From Bisporella sp. PMI_857 (taxonomy: Eukaryota; Ascomycota; Leotiomycetes; Helotiales; Helotiaceae): a stretch of 64,000 nt of DNA. Under the pieces are notes generated by a model, which made no database searches, was not told where the DNA came from, and saw nothing but the letters and a program-made list of their open reading frames with translations. Positions 24,201 to 35,571 of this stretch are shown piece by piece. The translations under genes and the position numbers were made by a program. Numbering within the stretch: the stretch's first letter is position 1; each line of letters begins with the position of its first letter. Location of the stretch: contig JAJSPD010000007.1 in assembly GCA_021307315.1 (NCBI GenBank), forward strand, positions 310,001 to 374,000, read 5' to 3'.

Positions 24201-24450
24201 TGATGCTTTGGAGGAATTAACAAACAACATGTGCCATTTATTTGGTCGTGCAACCAAGGCAGTTAGCTTGTGCCCGCCCGCATACTATGCTGACTTGCTC
24301 TGCGAGCGTTTGAGATGTTATCTTTCTGATCAGTTTGATCCAAATGATAGCTCAGCCACCGCAAGCGTTGCCAGTGGAGGTGCACCACCGCCACTCAACT
24401 TTGATATTAACGTTGCGCCTGACGTAGCGAACTCAATGTTTTACGTCTAG
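21241..24450 (+). CDS. AGO: Argonaute (QDE-2-type, RGG N-terminus)
   Basis: Four exons: 21241-21452, 21504-21646, 21702-21837 and 21885-24450 (introns of 51, 55 and 47 nt), together 1018 aa in one frame. Residues 2-67 are a Gly/Arg/Ser/Asp-rich RGG tract. Then come the N domain with KKIAVYANYLKV, linker L1, PAZ (about 380-490, ending LPAEVCEVIPGQ), MID, and PIWI (about 680-1000). PIWI shows GIDVTHPSPGSK (Asp about 742), the glutamate finger in KKETVVAL (Glu about 783), YRDGVSEGQY (Asp about 814) and AYYADLLCERLR, where the fourth position is Asp. This gives a DEDD slicer tetrad, so it should be catalytic. It binds small RNAs and acts in quelling-type silencing. Whether it is orthologous to QDE-2 or to SMS-2 needs a tree. 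It ends in the typical C-terminal MFYV. Confidence 0.97.
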
Positions 24451-24987
24451 ACTACCCGAGATGGCTCTCCTTGCCAACTGGCATATTTTTTACCAGTTCG
24501 TTCTGATATCTACAAGCGTCTTTTCCTGAATTGTCTCTGTGCCTGCAATGTCCCGGACCTTGTCAGGCATGTTCTTCTTTATGCACTTATGCAGCCACTT
24601 TTTCTTTATATCGTCTGTCGCTACCGTTCGATTTCACGGACATTCTCCATCCTCGTTAACGCTGAATCTGGACTAAGAATCTACTGGATCAACTTGACCA
24701 GCTCAACAATTCACATCTTGCCTAAATCTTCGATCATCTTTGTGATCAAGTTTAGGTTCATATTAGATCAACTTTAATGATATGACAATAAAACTCATAT
24801 TTTGCCTAACCATATTGTCCGCCGTGCTTGGCTGTATTTTCTTTTATGTGAGTCTGAGACGCGAACCAAATTGAGCGTCATTCCTGAAAAATACCACATT
24901 CCAGAATGACAACTCCATCTTCTACCTCGCTTTCCCTATCCCCCTCACCAAATTATCCCTATCTCACATAGCCTACGTCCATCCGCC
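24451..24987. other. Intergenic, Argonaute 3' flank
   Basis: About 540 bp between the Argonaute stop and the start of the secreted protein. It likely holds the Argonaute 3' UTR and the next promoter. No gene was seen. Confidence 0.4.
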
Positions 24988-25655
24988 ATGCATTTCCTCT
25001 CCATCTTCCTATCCATCACTCTCCTTCTCACCACCGTATCCGCGCTGCCACCACCCCAACCCAAATCTCCGCCTCCGTCTCCTCCAAGCCCGGGAATCAA
25101 ACACGGCGCGCTGCCGCGTCCACCCGCAGCCAAACCGGTAGCACCCGCCAAACCAGCCCCCAAGCAGCCACCCGCCAGCTGCATCACCTTCCACGCCCGC
25201 GCCCCCTACAACGACGACCTCCCGTTCGAGGCGAGCATCACCCACAACGGCAGGCTCACCTGCTGGATCAGCATGAGTTACGCCAAGCACATGCAGATCC
25301 AGCGGGGCAGGAAGGTCGTCCGCACGCGCGGCGACGGCAAGGAGGGCATGCGGTGGGAGTTTTTGCCGTGGGATTTTGAGTGCTTGGATGGGTTTTTTGG
25401 ACGGGCGGGGATTGGTGAGTTTTTTAGAGTTTTCATTTATTTATATTATTGCTTTATTTTACCCCCGTGGAGAACGAGGGAAAATGGGGCTAATGGCTAA
25501 CAGGGAGGAGGAGCTATCATTACCGCGCTAAAGGCCAGGATATCTCGTTCGTGGCGGAGATCAAGGAGGATGTTCTTGGTGGCGCATATTTGTATCGGAA
25601 GCAGGTTGGCACGTGTCAGGGGAAGTTGGGGTGGGGGGGGGTTGATCTAATTTGA
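24988..25655 (+). CDS. Small secreted four-cysteine protein (effector-like), unknown function
   Basis: Two exons, 24988-25414 and 25504-25655 (89-nt intron), give 192 aa. The N-terminus is a clear signal peptide (MHFLSIFLSITLLLTTVSA) with a likely cut after residue 19. A Pro/Lys/Ala-rich linker of about 40 residues follows, then a compact domain of about 125 residues with only four cysteines: in ASCITF, LTCWIS, FECLD and GTCQGK. The even number fits two disulphides. The domain is basic and aromatic-rich (WEFLPWDFECLDGFF). I recognise no family. Size, secretion and cysteines match the usual description of candidate effectors of plant-associated fungi, but no host role can be deduced from sequence. 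Confidence 0.75.
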
Positions 25656-26310
25656 TAGGAACTGGCAGGAGAGCGAAATGGAATGGGATGACGGGAGCTT
25701 GGAGCGGTGGTGATGGGTGATGGGTGCTATGGCTCAGGAAGGGAGGGGAACATGGAACATGTATATTATATATGGTACTGCGTGCTGGATCCTGCAAGGA
25801 TATGTCATGAGGGAACTTTGCAAATGTGCAAGTGAGGTAGAGTGGACTTGAGATCAAGTATGCTTTGCTTGCAGATCGAAACTGGTGGATGTGGATTTTG
25901 GGTTATAACCTGGCACAGGATGGCTTGGGTCTGATTGCGATAGCGCTTATTGAATTTTAAGTCTCCTCGTTTTGTACCGCGCTAGCAGAATGTAGTCGTC
26001 ATGACAAAGAGAATCATACTGTGTATGAAGCATGCAAAAGAGTGGTATATCTGTGTCCCCAAAACGCCGGCACACTCAGTCATCAAACGCATCGCTAAAA
26101 TAACTACCAACGCTGTTGCAAGATGTCCTCCAAAATTGGTAATCACAACTACCTTGGACCCAAAACTTTTAAGGTTTTTGCATACACCAAAGGCATCGTC
26201 CTTCTGTTTCCCACCATCATTGACGTGGGGCAAAACTTTCTTTGGATAATGACTTATCTTATGGCAGTACTCGAACCTGACATATTCGAAAGGCAACTAA
26301 TAGAACATAT
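25656..26310. other. Convergent intergenic region
   Basis: About 650 bp between two convergent stops. Short frames on both strands around 26000-26300 overlap each other completely and show no motif. No gene is called. Confidence 0.4.
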
Positions 26311-28507
26311 CTAAAAGTTCCTGCCACCTTTCTTCTCTGCACGTGGTTTCTCAATCACCGCATCTGCTAATGTCCGCATCGTCGATGGATGCGCAAGATT
26401 GTTGGCCTGTCGTACATTAGGGCGTCTATACTTACGAGAGGCTTGCTTGCTGAGCTTTTTCCGGGCAACCATAACGGGTGCAGAAGATTTGTTGACAAGG
26501 TAGTTGGAAAATGACCCAAGGATGACACTACAAATTCGTTAGTAAATAACCTTGAACCTAAATCCTGTTAACATACCCCTTAAGTGCACTTCTTCCCCGA
26601 CTGCCTAGAACCACTAGTGTTGGAGAGAGATAATCGATGATTTCCGTAATCAGATGCTTCGGACTCTTGCAATGAAGTACCTCCACAACAACCTTAACCT
26701 GTAGTTTTGTCTTCCTCAGCAATCTTGTCACCATATCAGTAATGGTATCCGTTGCTTTCATGCGAGTGTGCTCGTCTTGTTTGAAGCCTCGCCCCATTGG
26801 ACTTGCTGTTGGTGTCCTGCTTCCTGATCCTAGGTTGAAGGCAGACGACAACGGGCTAGGTTCAGCAACAGGACGAAGCTTAGGTGTTGATACCGTAGCA
26901 ACTGTAGACGCGGCTACAGCAGAGGCCTGTGCTACCAGTTGCTTATCCTCGCCGGCTGGATCGGGTGTTGTAATTACTTCCTCATCCATACAGTAGATAG
27001 CAAGGAGAGTGTCCCCATCTCTGAGTACCGTACCGATAGTCCATTCCATAGCATGTTGTGCTTCTTCACTGAGATCGGTTGCGACTAGATACTTCCTCAC
27101 CCGGCGATAACCCTCGTCTGCCTCCAACTGCATGCGATTGAAGTCACCTCTGTAGATGCTACGTACACATCGTTTAGTAGCAGGTGTAGAGGAAACAACC
27201 GTCGTCCGTATCGCAAGCCTTTGAGCACCGTTAACGTCCTTGAGCTCCGCCTCCGTATCAGAAGTGACTGGTGTCATGAATCCCATGTCATCAAAGCTCG
27301 TGTGTGGGTGCACGCTTGATTTTGACGATTTCGTCTTACTTGCAGAAGCCTCACTAGGTGGAGTATCGGGATCAAGCATTGAACGCACTTTGTAATCCTG
27401 CAACTGTCGAGATGCAACCTCGAGACGTTCCTCTTCAGCAGCAGCCATCAAGCTTCGAGCTGTGCGCTGTCCTTTCGTTCTTCCCGTACCCACAGATTTC
27501 TCCGCAGCCTTACCTTCTGAGCTTTTGCCTCTTCTTCCTCTTCCATGACTCTCGTCAGAGGTATTGCCATCATCGCTGCTGTCCACAATCACATCTTCTC
27601 CTTCCATTGGAGTATATGACTTTTGAAGCCTGGAATCAACGCCTTCGAGAACATCGCCACTCCCCGCCCACTTTCTCTCACTGAGAGTTGATAGAGAACC
27701 TCCTGCTAGAGCCAAATTACCATCCGAGAGCCTCCTATAAGCATTGCTCATATCTAGGATTCTACCATCCTTAAGAGTAAATTTGCTTGTGTCTTGACCT
27801 GATCCAGTATGCGGCGAGTTGGAACGCAGGCCAAGACGGCCATGCGGCGATCTGGACTTGGCTGTGCTTTCTATATCTGCAAGAGAGTGATGACGTCCTC
27901 TATCCCTTGCTCCAAATGCACTTATATCTCCTCCCTTCATTACCTCTGACATCGCACTTGGAAGTTTCTTTCCCATCAGCGACGGGCCCTGCGTGTTCCT
28001 CTTTGGCACAACAGGCCCTCCAGGATTTGCTGGAAGAAATCCTGGCCCTGAGAACTGAAATGGAGACGGCTTTTCATACCCAGGCGCTCGCTCTCCAAAC
28101 TCCGGAGGCCGGGCCGCCGCATCTGATGCGCTTCTAGGGTGCTTGCTCACTGAAGCAAGCTTGTGAGTAGAAAGCGTCGGTGATGTTTGCGCACTCCTTG
28201 TGGATGCGGCAGACGAGGATGGACCGCCGATATCCAACATACTTCGAATTTTTGTGCCATGTTGCCCGCTCGATACACCATTATCCGACCCAGTTATTGA
28301 TGGTGCTCTTGGTGGGCTAGGGCTATCTCCCACATCCAACATACTCCTCACTGGCGATTGAGGTGACAATGGCGAGGACGAGCGACGTTCACTGCCGGCC
28401 GAGCTTGCAGAGCCTCTCGGTCCATTCGCAGGATTTCCCTCCAACAGAGCCAAGACCTCCTTAGCCTCCTGGTCCAGAACCGACTCCATCGACCTTGGGT
28501 ACGACAT
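26311..28507 (-). CDS. Universal stress protein (UspA) domain protein with long disordered N-terminus
   Basis: Two exons, 28507-26577 and 26527-26311 (49-nt intron), give 715 aa. I chose the start at 28507 (MSYPRSMESVLDQEAKEV) because the open frame upstream to 28825 looks non-coding. Residues 1-430 are Ser/Pro/Arg-rich and contain three copies of a (V/I)RSMLD motif. The Usp domain covers about 460-670. It begins with KYLVATDLSEEAQHAMEW and ends with GSRGRSALKGVILGS, which matches the G-2x-G-9x-G-S/T ATP-binding loop of ATP-binding Usp proteins. It is interrupted by a Ser/Thr/Pro insertion (about residues 525-585). The C-terminus is basic (VARKKLSKQASRKYRR). The intron falls inside the ATP-loop sequence. 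A stress-related nucleotide-binding role is inferred from the family. Confidence 0.85.
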
Positions 28508-30497
28508 GATAGCGATCTTTGTAGAACGTTTACGCCCAGCAGCCTCTTGGCCGATGCGAAGTAAACAGCAGCTTTCCCAACGAAAATCAAGGGTTCGCAG
28601 ATAATTCAGTGACTGTTCGGGTGGAAGAGGCTCCCAGCGTCCAGTAACGTTATCGATTAATGAACTTGGGTTTCCAGATGTAGTAGAGATTCTGCATTGT
28701 GGTAGAAGAATTATTGAGCTTGAGGTGTCTTTGGGGCTCAATTCATGGCTACGGCTGCGAACGCCCGGGTGACTTCGTGTTACAGGATTTCGTGGAATCT
28801 GCCTTGAGATGGAACGACAAGACACTACTATGATCCAATGATCGCAGCGGGAAGCAGAGACGTTCGGAATTTAGAGGGTTAAGCTTCTTTGTTGACCTGA
28901 GGCTTTACCGATGGGGCTGCAGGTGTCGGGAAAGCAGAGACAGAATAATGGTTCCTGGAGCTGCAAATAAAGGCGTTCGAACTACACAAGTCGTATATTG
29001 AATCTCTCCAATACTGGCGAAGAGTCGAGGGCGCAATGATTGCTGATCGGAGAGGAGGCAGAGAGTTGAAAGGTAGCCTACTTTATTATCTGATCCTTGT
29101 CAAGTAAGTGTAATGGTGCTACCTAGCCTGATTCGGTTCTGCATGGGTGGGTAAGCACGGCCCAGACCGACTGACAGTTGATGGTTCGATTCGATAGAAA
29201 TATCCGAATGATATATATCTGAGGATATATAGATATTTGTTTTTCTAAATGTTGAGTTGTGATGGTAGCAGTGCCAAAGCAAGCCTCCGCAGTAACACCA
29301 ACCTTATCCCCGCAACTTAGATGTCGAAGATCTAACACAAGCTATTGGACCCTGAAGGGAGCCTCGTAGAATTTCAGCATATTACTCAAGTTCCGAAATT
29401 CAGAGGAGCCATCAGAAGTGCTATATACTGGAGGGAGGATCTCCAATATTCAGCATCGCCGGCAGGACCAAATATATTCCTTTGCCCTATTGCAATAGGC
29501 CTCCAACTCTTGGCCACAATCAACACTCATTAGTGCAGACAGTCACCACGCAGCCAAGAAACCTCCTCTCCACACACCCGCCAAAAACCGACGTATCCAA
29601 GGCACTGTCTATGTGGCTTTCGCAATGCAATCCATGAATCTCTGCCGACTTCCAGAGAAATCCTTCCTCCTGTGGAGAGTCCAACTGACCAGACGCCTCG
29701 AATGAAGCCTCAATCCTCATCTTGGCGTGATAATGCGAAGATGGCACAGCTTCTTCGCCAAGCCCATATCGAAAGCTTACCTCCAGGGAAATATACGAAT
29801 GCATCCAGTCCCGGAATGCTTCTCTCTGTAGGTATCCATCGCCGGCATTCAATCCGCTGCACCAAGCCCTTGGCCATACCATGAGAGCTGAAAACTGCTC
29901 TTGGCTCTGCTATCAATCGCATACGTCGGAATTGCGCAGTCGCTCTGTTTGGTCGGTGTCTCAATATGCTATTGAGCCATGGGTATTCTTGAACCAGGAA
30001 ATAATGGCCCGTAAGGGAGCGTTTGTCTAAGACCGTTTTTAGAATAGGAAGGAAAAGGAGGTGAAACAGAAGCACATATAAGTAGGCAAATGTGGAGCAG
30101 AGCACGTTGACAGTCATGATAAGTCGTTTCCAAGCAAACGAGACGTCGAAATGACAAACCTGCACCATACTGATCAAGCCACCAGCAGGTCAAAACATCA
30201 GACGCTGCCTATAGGGCAGTAGGGGGCTTCATCGCGTGCTTCAAAGCCTCCAGCTCTCCATGGCACGTGGTCTGCTTCATCGTTGATGCAAGATTACTAT
30301 TCTAGATGACATGCATAGCGAAATGGTACGAGTGCCTTATCTGGGTCCAATCCAGCTCAAACCAATTACCTTCTCAATTGTTGTCATATCTCACCGCTGC
30401 TCGGAGTATGTCATCATGTCCACGAAACCACAAAACAAGAACCGTGACCATGTCCATTTTTGTACATTATGATACAGAGCTTTTAGACCAAGTATTA
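28508..30497. other. Intergenic with doubtful ORFs
   Basis: About 2 kb between the Usp gene start and the RSM7 3' end. The longest frame (29710-30177, minus, 155 codons) has one hydrophobic segment near residues 25-50 but no motif, and it is overlapped by a plus-strand frame. I leave it uncalled. The region includes the Usp promoter. Confidence 0.35.
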
Positions 30498-31678
30498 TTA
30501 GTGTTTTACGAACCCCCGGTGGTTCAAATTCGCTCGAGCAGATGTACCAACTTTATGTACCATGAGTCTTCGATCCCATGCTGCACTCCTTCCCTCCACA
30601 ATGCCGATGATCTCTTCCGCAAATCGCTGTGCAAATTGTCCACGTCCACTTCCCCTAGACTTTTTCTTGCTGACTGAATCCAGAATCCATTCAACAGCCT
30701 GTCGTCTCCGTTGTCTGATGCCGAGGGGTACAGGAATTTGCAAGGCTGCTCCACCACCCGCTGCTCCTTTTTGTGAGCGAATTCGAATAAGGGGCGCTAC
30801 AGAATCGATTGCCAGGGTGAGGTAAGTGACTGGATCTAATGGTAAATGCGTTGGAGGAGGTGCGCCAGGAAGAAGAGGTCTTGCTGGACTAGGAGTTGGC
30901 GCAGGAGCGGTTCGTAAATGATTTAATACATATGCCATGTTCTGCAGAGAAAGTACATTAGAATCATCGAACAATAGATCGGGAGGATGTGCAAGCACAT
31001 ATCAATGAACAAAGAGAAGCTGATGAGCCTACCCTCTGGGCAACGCTCTTCTTGCCATGCCGCATAATTAAATTTGTGACCTGCTGGACCAAGGGATCGT
31101 AGCGATGCTTCATATTATTTTGAGATGGTAGTGGTAATTCTGGTAGATCATATTGAGGAGATTGGTATGCCCAATTCGGGTCGAAGTTTGCAATATTGAC
31201 CTCATCTGTTCCATGGCCGCCAGCAGCGATGTTTTCCACCTGTCCCAAAGCTAATAAGTTCTGGAAAGTCGTAGAGTCCGCAGCACTCTTATCATTTGAC
31301 TTTTCCTTGATAACCTCCGGGGCCTTGTCCAAATCCCCATCACGCTCAAGAATCTGTAAATGTCAGTTGGTGAACGCTGATGTCATGGCCGTAAAAAATG
31401 CCTATGGGCTTATCACATACCTCTCGCACAGGAGTACCTTGATCTAAGTCCGGCGTAGTCTCTCCCTTAATTTCCCCTAAGTCTGCTGCCTCCTCACTAA
31501 CGTGTCCCATAGTCGCAGAATTTCGACCAGTTGCTGGAGGGAGTGATTCTGGCTTCTTGTCGTCTGCGAAGCACCTGCGAGACGCCATTGGAACTATTCT
31601 GGTACGAGCGGCCATTGAAGGCTTCGTGCGAATAACAATTGATCGGCCGAAGCCGGCGAGTGGCAGTCGCGGAGGCAT
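30498..31678 (-). CDS. rsm7: Mitochondrial small-subunit ribosomal protein uS7m
   Basis: Three exons, 31678-31421, 31353-31033 and 30941-30498 (introns of 67 and 91 nt), give 340 aa. The Arg-rich, acid-poor N-terminus (residues 1-40) looks like a mitochondrial presequence. The uS7 domain occupies about 165-340: KHRYDPLVQQVTNLIMRHGKKS, then NMAYVLNHLR, LAIDSVAPLIRIRSQKGA, IPVPLGIRQRRRQAVEWIL and FAQRFAEEIIGIVEGRSAAWDRR, ending with HKVGTSARANLNHRG. These are the RNA-binding and helix signatures of bacterial-type S7, which organises the 3' major (head) domain of small-subunit rRNA. The length is greater than bacterial S7 because of the presequence and a fungal-type acidic extension. The function is firm. 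Confidence 0.93.
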
Positions 31679-33414
31679 GGTGGTAATGTAGTTCTTTAAC
31701 AGTCACTCTCAGCAGTTTACTTCAGGGTAGGAGGTTCGTCTGTTTTTTATTAGTAGCCTTATATTCAAGGCACCAAGCCACACTTTCTCATTCTTTACAG
31801 CTCGCTCCTTACATCCAGGACACCCCAGGCAGAAGTTTTGGTCGCATCGGGTGACGTACCGGGGAATTGGAGCCGTTACACGGAGGTGTTTCCTCAAGAT
31901 TCAAAGGTCTTGGATGGCTGAACATCGCATTTGCCATTGGCTGGAGTGGTGAGTATCAAGCCGCCATTCCACTAGATTGGAAGCGAGCACGATATCTATC
32001 ACAATCTAGAACTGATAACAGCAAAACAAAGCTGCAGCATAATCTTTTTTTTTTGTGGCAAAAGCCGCTCCTTAATCAAATCTAGAGCTTTTGATCAGAT
32101 CCCCCGAAAACAAAAATAGCCCAGTTCCATGGAGATGTCCAGCCCGCAGCAACGCCAGTGCCTCTGCTGTCCTGTATTCGCCCTGCCCGTGAAACCGTGG
32201 CAATACCTGACGCCAAATGTCACACTTGTGCGCCGACCCATGCTTTACCAACCATGACGGCGCCGTCTAAAAACTAACTTATATCCTACATTTCCTTAAC
32301 CAAAGTTGAAATTGCATCTCCGCTGGTTTGGAGAGTTGTATCTGTCGTCATATAGACCCAGTGCTGGTGGGCCTTACCATCCATTCCGGCTCCGCATTGG
32401 CGAAGTTGGAGATGAATCATTGAGATGCTTCAATGCAACTTCTGCTGCGTCTTCCTTTGCATTCTCGACATATTGTCCATCGTACCAATATCTAGCTGAG
32501 ATGCTTTGCCCGTGAATAGTTACTGTGCTGGACCATGCTGTTCGGCCACCTATCTACCAATCAGTCAATGCATCTATTAGGCAGTATCCAGGACCTTACC
32601 ACGCCTATCGGACACGATTTGGAAGACCGGTGGAGGGCAATTGGCTGCACGGCACCTCTCTAAAAATTATTAGTAAGAGTCATTTCTCGAGGGCGAGGTA
32701 TATACCTGCAAGCTTCTCCTGCCAGGTTGAGCCATAGTTGGAATAAGACATCTTGTATTAATTGCGAATGAGGCTTCAGACGATGTAGAGATTGCAGATG
32801 TAGATGGTGAGGACGGACAATGATATGGGTGTTATGCTTAGCAAGAGAGGTTGGAATGGCGAGATTCTTATAGAAACTTGACTGCACCTGGTTGGCACCA
32901 AGTAGTAGTAGTTGGGTATCGAAGTTGCAGTCTGACTTGAAAAGAAATAGAACAGAAATTTTGTGCGTTTGCAATTCATGCAGCACGGAAACTGACCAAG
33001 ACAGTTTCGGGTCGATGCATCTATCAGGAAGATGGACCTGAAGAAGTAACGTCGATCAACCGCAAGGGCATTGTAATAAAAGATTGAGTGTGCTGGTCTG
33101 CGTCGGTGGCAGAGGACAGCTCATGTACGACCATCAAATGACTTTGGTTGAATACAAAAGAAATTATGTGAGGCTTGAGACAAGATGAGCTAGTGGACAC
33201 GCATGGCCAGCGCTATAGCTCTTGCAGCAAAAGGCAAATTCATGATGGGATGAATTTGAAAATAGGCTTGGAATTGGGCAGGCTATGACAATAGCAGGTG
33301 CAGAAGAAGATGTGGGGTGAGGGTAAGGGGGGGGAAGAGGGAAGAGGGGGAGGCGGGTGGACAGGATTTACTGTAGTAATAATAAGGTAAAATACGAGTG
33401 GTCGGTACAGGTCA

Positions 33415-33463
33415 AAGGTAAGTAAGGTAATGGTAAAGGTAAGGTAAGGTACGGTAAGGTACC
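33415..33463. repeat. Imperfect GGTAA tandem repeat
   Basis: About nine variant copies of (A)AGGTAA / ACGGTAAGGT in 49 bp. Confidence 0.85.
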
Positions 33464-33684
33464 TTTCGGAACACGCAATGCACAGAAAAGCGAGGCGAGC
33501 CTAATGAGCCTGAAACCCCAATAAGAAGTGTAGACCGGACTTTGGTCATATCTTCCGGCTGCACAAAGGACAGGAACAGAAGTTCGGAAGTAACAGTGCC
33601 ATCATCGCTTGTCATATCATTAACTCCATGAGAAAAGGGTGGGAGTTTGATTAAAACATATACAATACCCTTAAAAATAATAGA

Positions 33685-33706
33685 AAGAGAGAGAGAGAGA
33701 GCGCGC
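33685..33706. repeat. (GA)n / (GC)n microsatellite
   Basis: A GA dinucleotide run passes directly into a short GC run. Confidence 0.9.
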
Positions 33707-35169
33707 GTGTAAGTTCATTAGATCATTTATTGCCCATAATGGCACTTGACAAATAAAAATATCGCAGTTTCACGTTTGCTGTTATTATTTAACCCACGCT
33801 CTATCTCTACAACATATGCAATTGTTTGCTTTTCGGTGTCAAAAAAAGAAAAAAGGGGGGAACGAGGTGTTGACGAGCTAGAATCCCGTGCGTTTTGAAC
33901 CTTGATTCAGGAACTGGCTTATCAGATATATTGTGTTACCACAGATGGTGTCATGGAGGTTCAATATATAATACAAAATAATTGCCGGGCGATCAATGCA
34001 TCTGACTTGTACCGTACGACGGTTCGATTCTAGAAAACCACATGTTTAATGTATGGGTATGCAGGCTTGTAACCAAGCATCGTCTCAACAAAGCAACCTT
34101 GTAGGGCTTTGGTATTCTCACGTCGTACTATTGTAATATCATGTAGATTATGTAGATACGCTCATCCGAGGCAATAATTAAGACACGCTGCAGGGACAGA
34201 ACAAAGGCGGCGAACCATCGAAGGCTTATAGAAGCATGAAGCTCTATGATTCGTGTATGCTGAAGTTGTTGAGGCTCGAGCCCTTGTATCTCTATGAACG
34301 AAGGACAAGCATGCATTACATCAGCCTCGCAACCTCTGGAAAGTTACTGATCTGATCAATTACCACAACAAGACATCGGTATCGTGATTGTCGTATACCT
34401 TTTCACCGCTTTTCAAGCCCAAGGAAAGATCCACTAACCTGGGTAGAGGCATTGAAGGATCTAGCAAAGTGTCTGAAGATGTTTGGTGTCTCATCATATG
34501 TACATTCCCTTTCTAAACAGAGTCATCAGGAAATGCAAATTGCCTGCCTGCCAGCAATTCATGTCAAGGAGCCGTCAAGGCGAGAAACCGCCGACTCGTA
34601 TTATTCCTACGGATAGTTCCAGGTCCAGTCGGATAATCAGCTCTGTTGGAAAAGCAACCGCTGGGGTGGTGTTGGAACCGATCCGATCCAAAAGGTTGAC
34701 AAGGGCCCGGCATTGCGGAGAGCTAAAGATATGCTTGTCGGAAGGATCGAAAGCATACTTAGCACAAACGACATGTCTGCGTGGCATCTTGAGAGAAAGA
34801 CAAGTAGCCTTCAGCCTTGCAAAAAGGTATCCAGGTAGCCTCAATTCCGACCAGCTCACGATTGCTGCCCAAGAGAGTGGGATGTTGCAAATTCAGCCTA
34901 TGGTAGAACAGCATATGCACGTATGCCACCCCATTTATAGAATTGTCGCTCTCGAGAGTTTTGCTGAAGTACAGTCACTTACGCCGGCCTGAATAGCCTG
35001 CATCTCGCTGATGATCAAGGTTCTCCAAGATAAATCTTGACCAACATACAGGGCTGCCTGGTTGACGATGATGGAAGTACCATGGTCCAACGCTAACATG
35101 TCTACGTACATACATACACCAACCCGGGATGAACGTAGTGGACGATTATCTCGAGATTACACGTGAGGA

Positions 35170-35190
35170 AACACACACACACACACACAC
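35170..35190. repeat. (AC)n microsatellite
   Basis: Ten uninterrupted AC units, about 380 bp upstream of the nitronate monooxygenase start. Confidence 0.93.
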
Positions 35191-35571
35191 GTGACTCCCT
35201 ACCATTCCTCCCTACTGTCCTCTTCTCCTCTACTGTTGTCCTGTACTACATTAACCTGCGCCTCTTTCATGTATGACTTTTCAGAGACGAGTCATTGAAA
35301 CCTCGATGGAAAGTCCCTCATTTTCCTGCTGAGGTAATTGTCGGCAACAAGAGTGTCGCATGCCTCCGTGCCTCGGGTCAAACATGTGGTGGGGAAGGCT
35401 AGCCTAGCCTAGGTCCTTGAGTACCGTAGCCTTCCCCCAGACATCAAAAAGCAGCTGATTTCGATATATTCAAACTCCCTTTCGACACAACAATACATAG
35501 ATTTAGACTAGAGAGGACATTCGCTCAGTTATTGTTCAGTACATCTGCGTATATTTGACCCTTCAGCCGAT

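Larger units (their letters stand above)
31679..35571. other. Gene-poor 3.9-kb region
   Basis: The only frames above 100 codons are on opposite strands over the same bases (34483-34992 plus, 34575-34859 minus) and neither has a motif. A possible minus-strand exon with a good donor lies at about 34985-35100, but I could not join it to a coherent protein. The region contains several simple repeats, listed separately. It might hold a long non-coding transcript or a decayed gene. Confidence 0.4.

Noticed and set aside
29710..30177. 155-codon minus-strand frame with one hydrophobic segment
   Set aside because: No motif, overlapped by a plus-strand frame, composition not gene-like.
34018..34032. 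GGTTCGATTCT, a tRNA B-box-like word
   Set aside because: The flanking bases do not pair as a T-arm and no A-box or acceptor stem is present.
34483..34992. 169-codon plus-strand frame
   Set aside because: Overlaps an equally plausible minus-strand frame; no motif and no coherent splice model.
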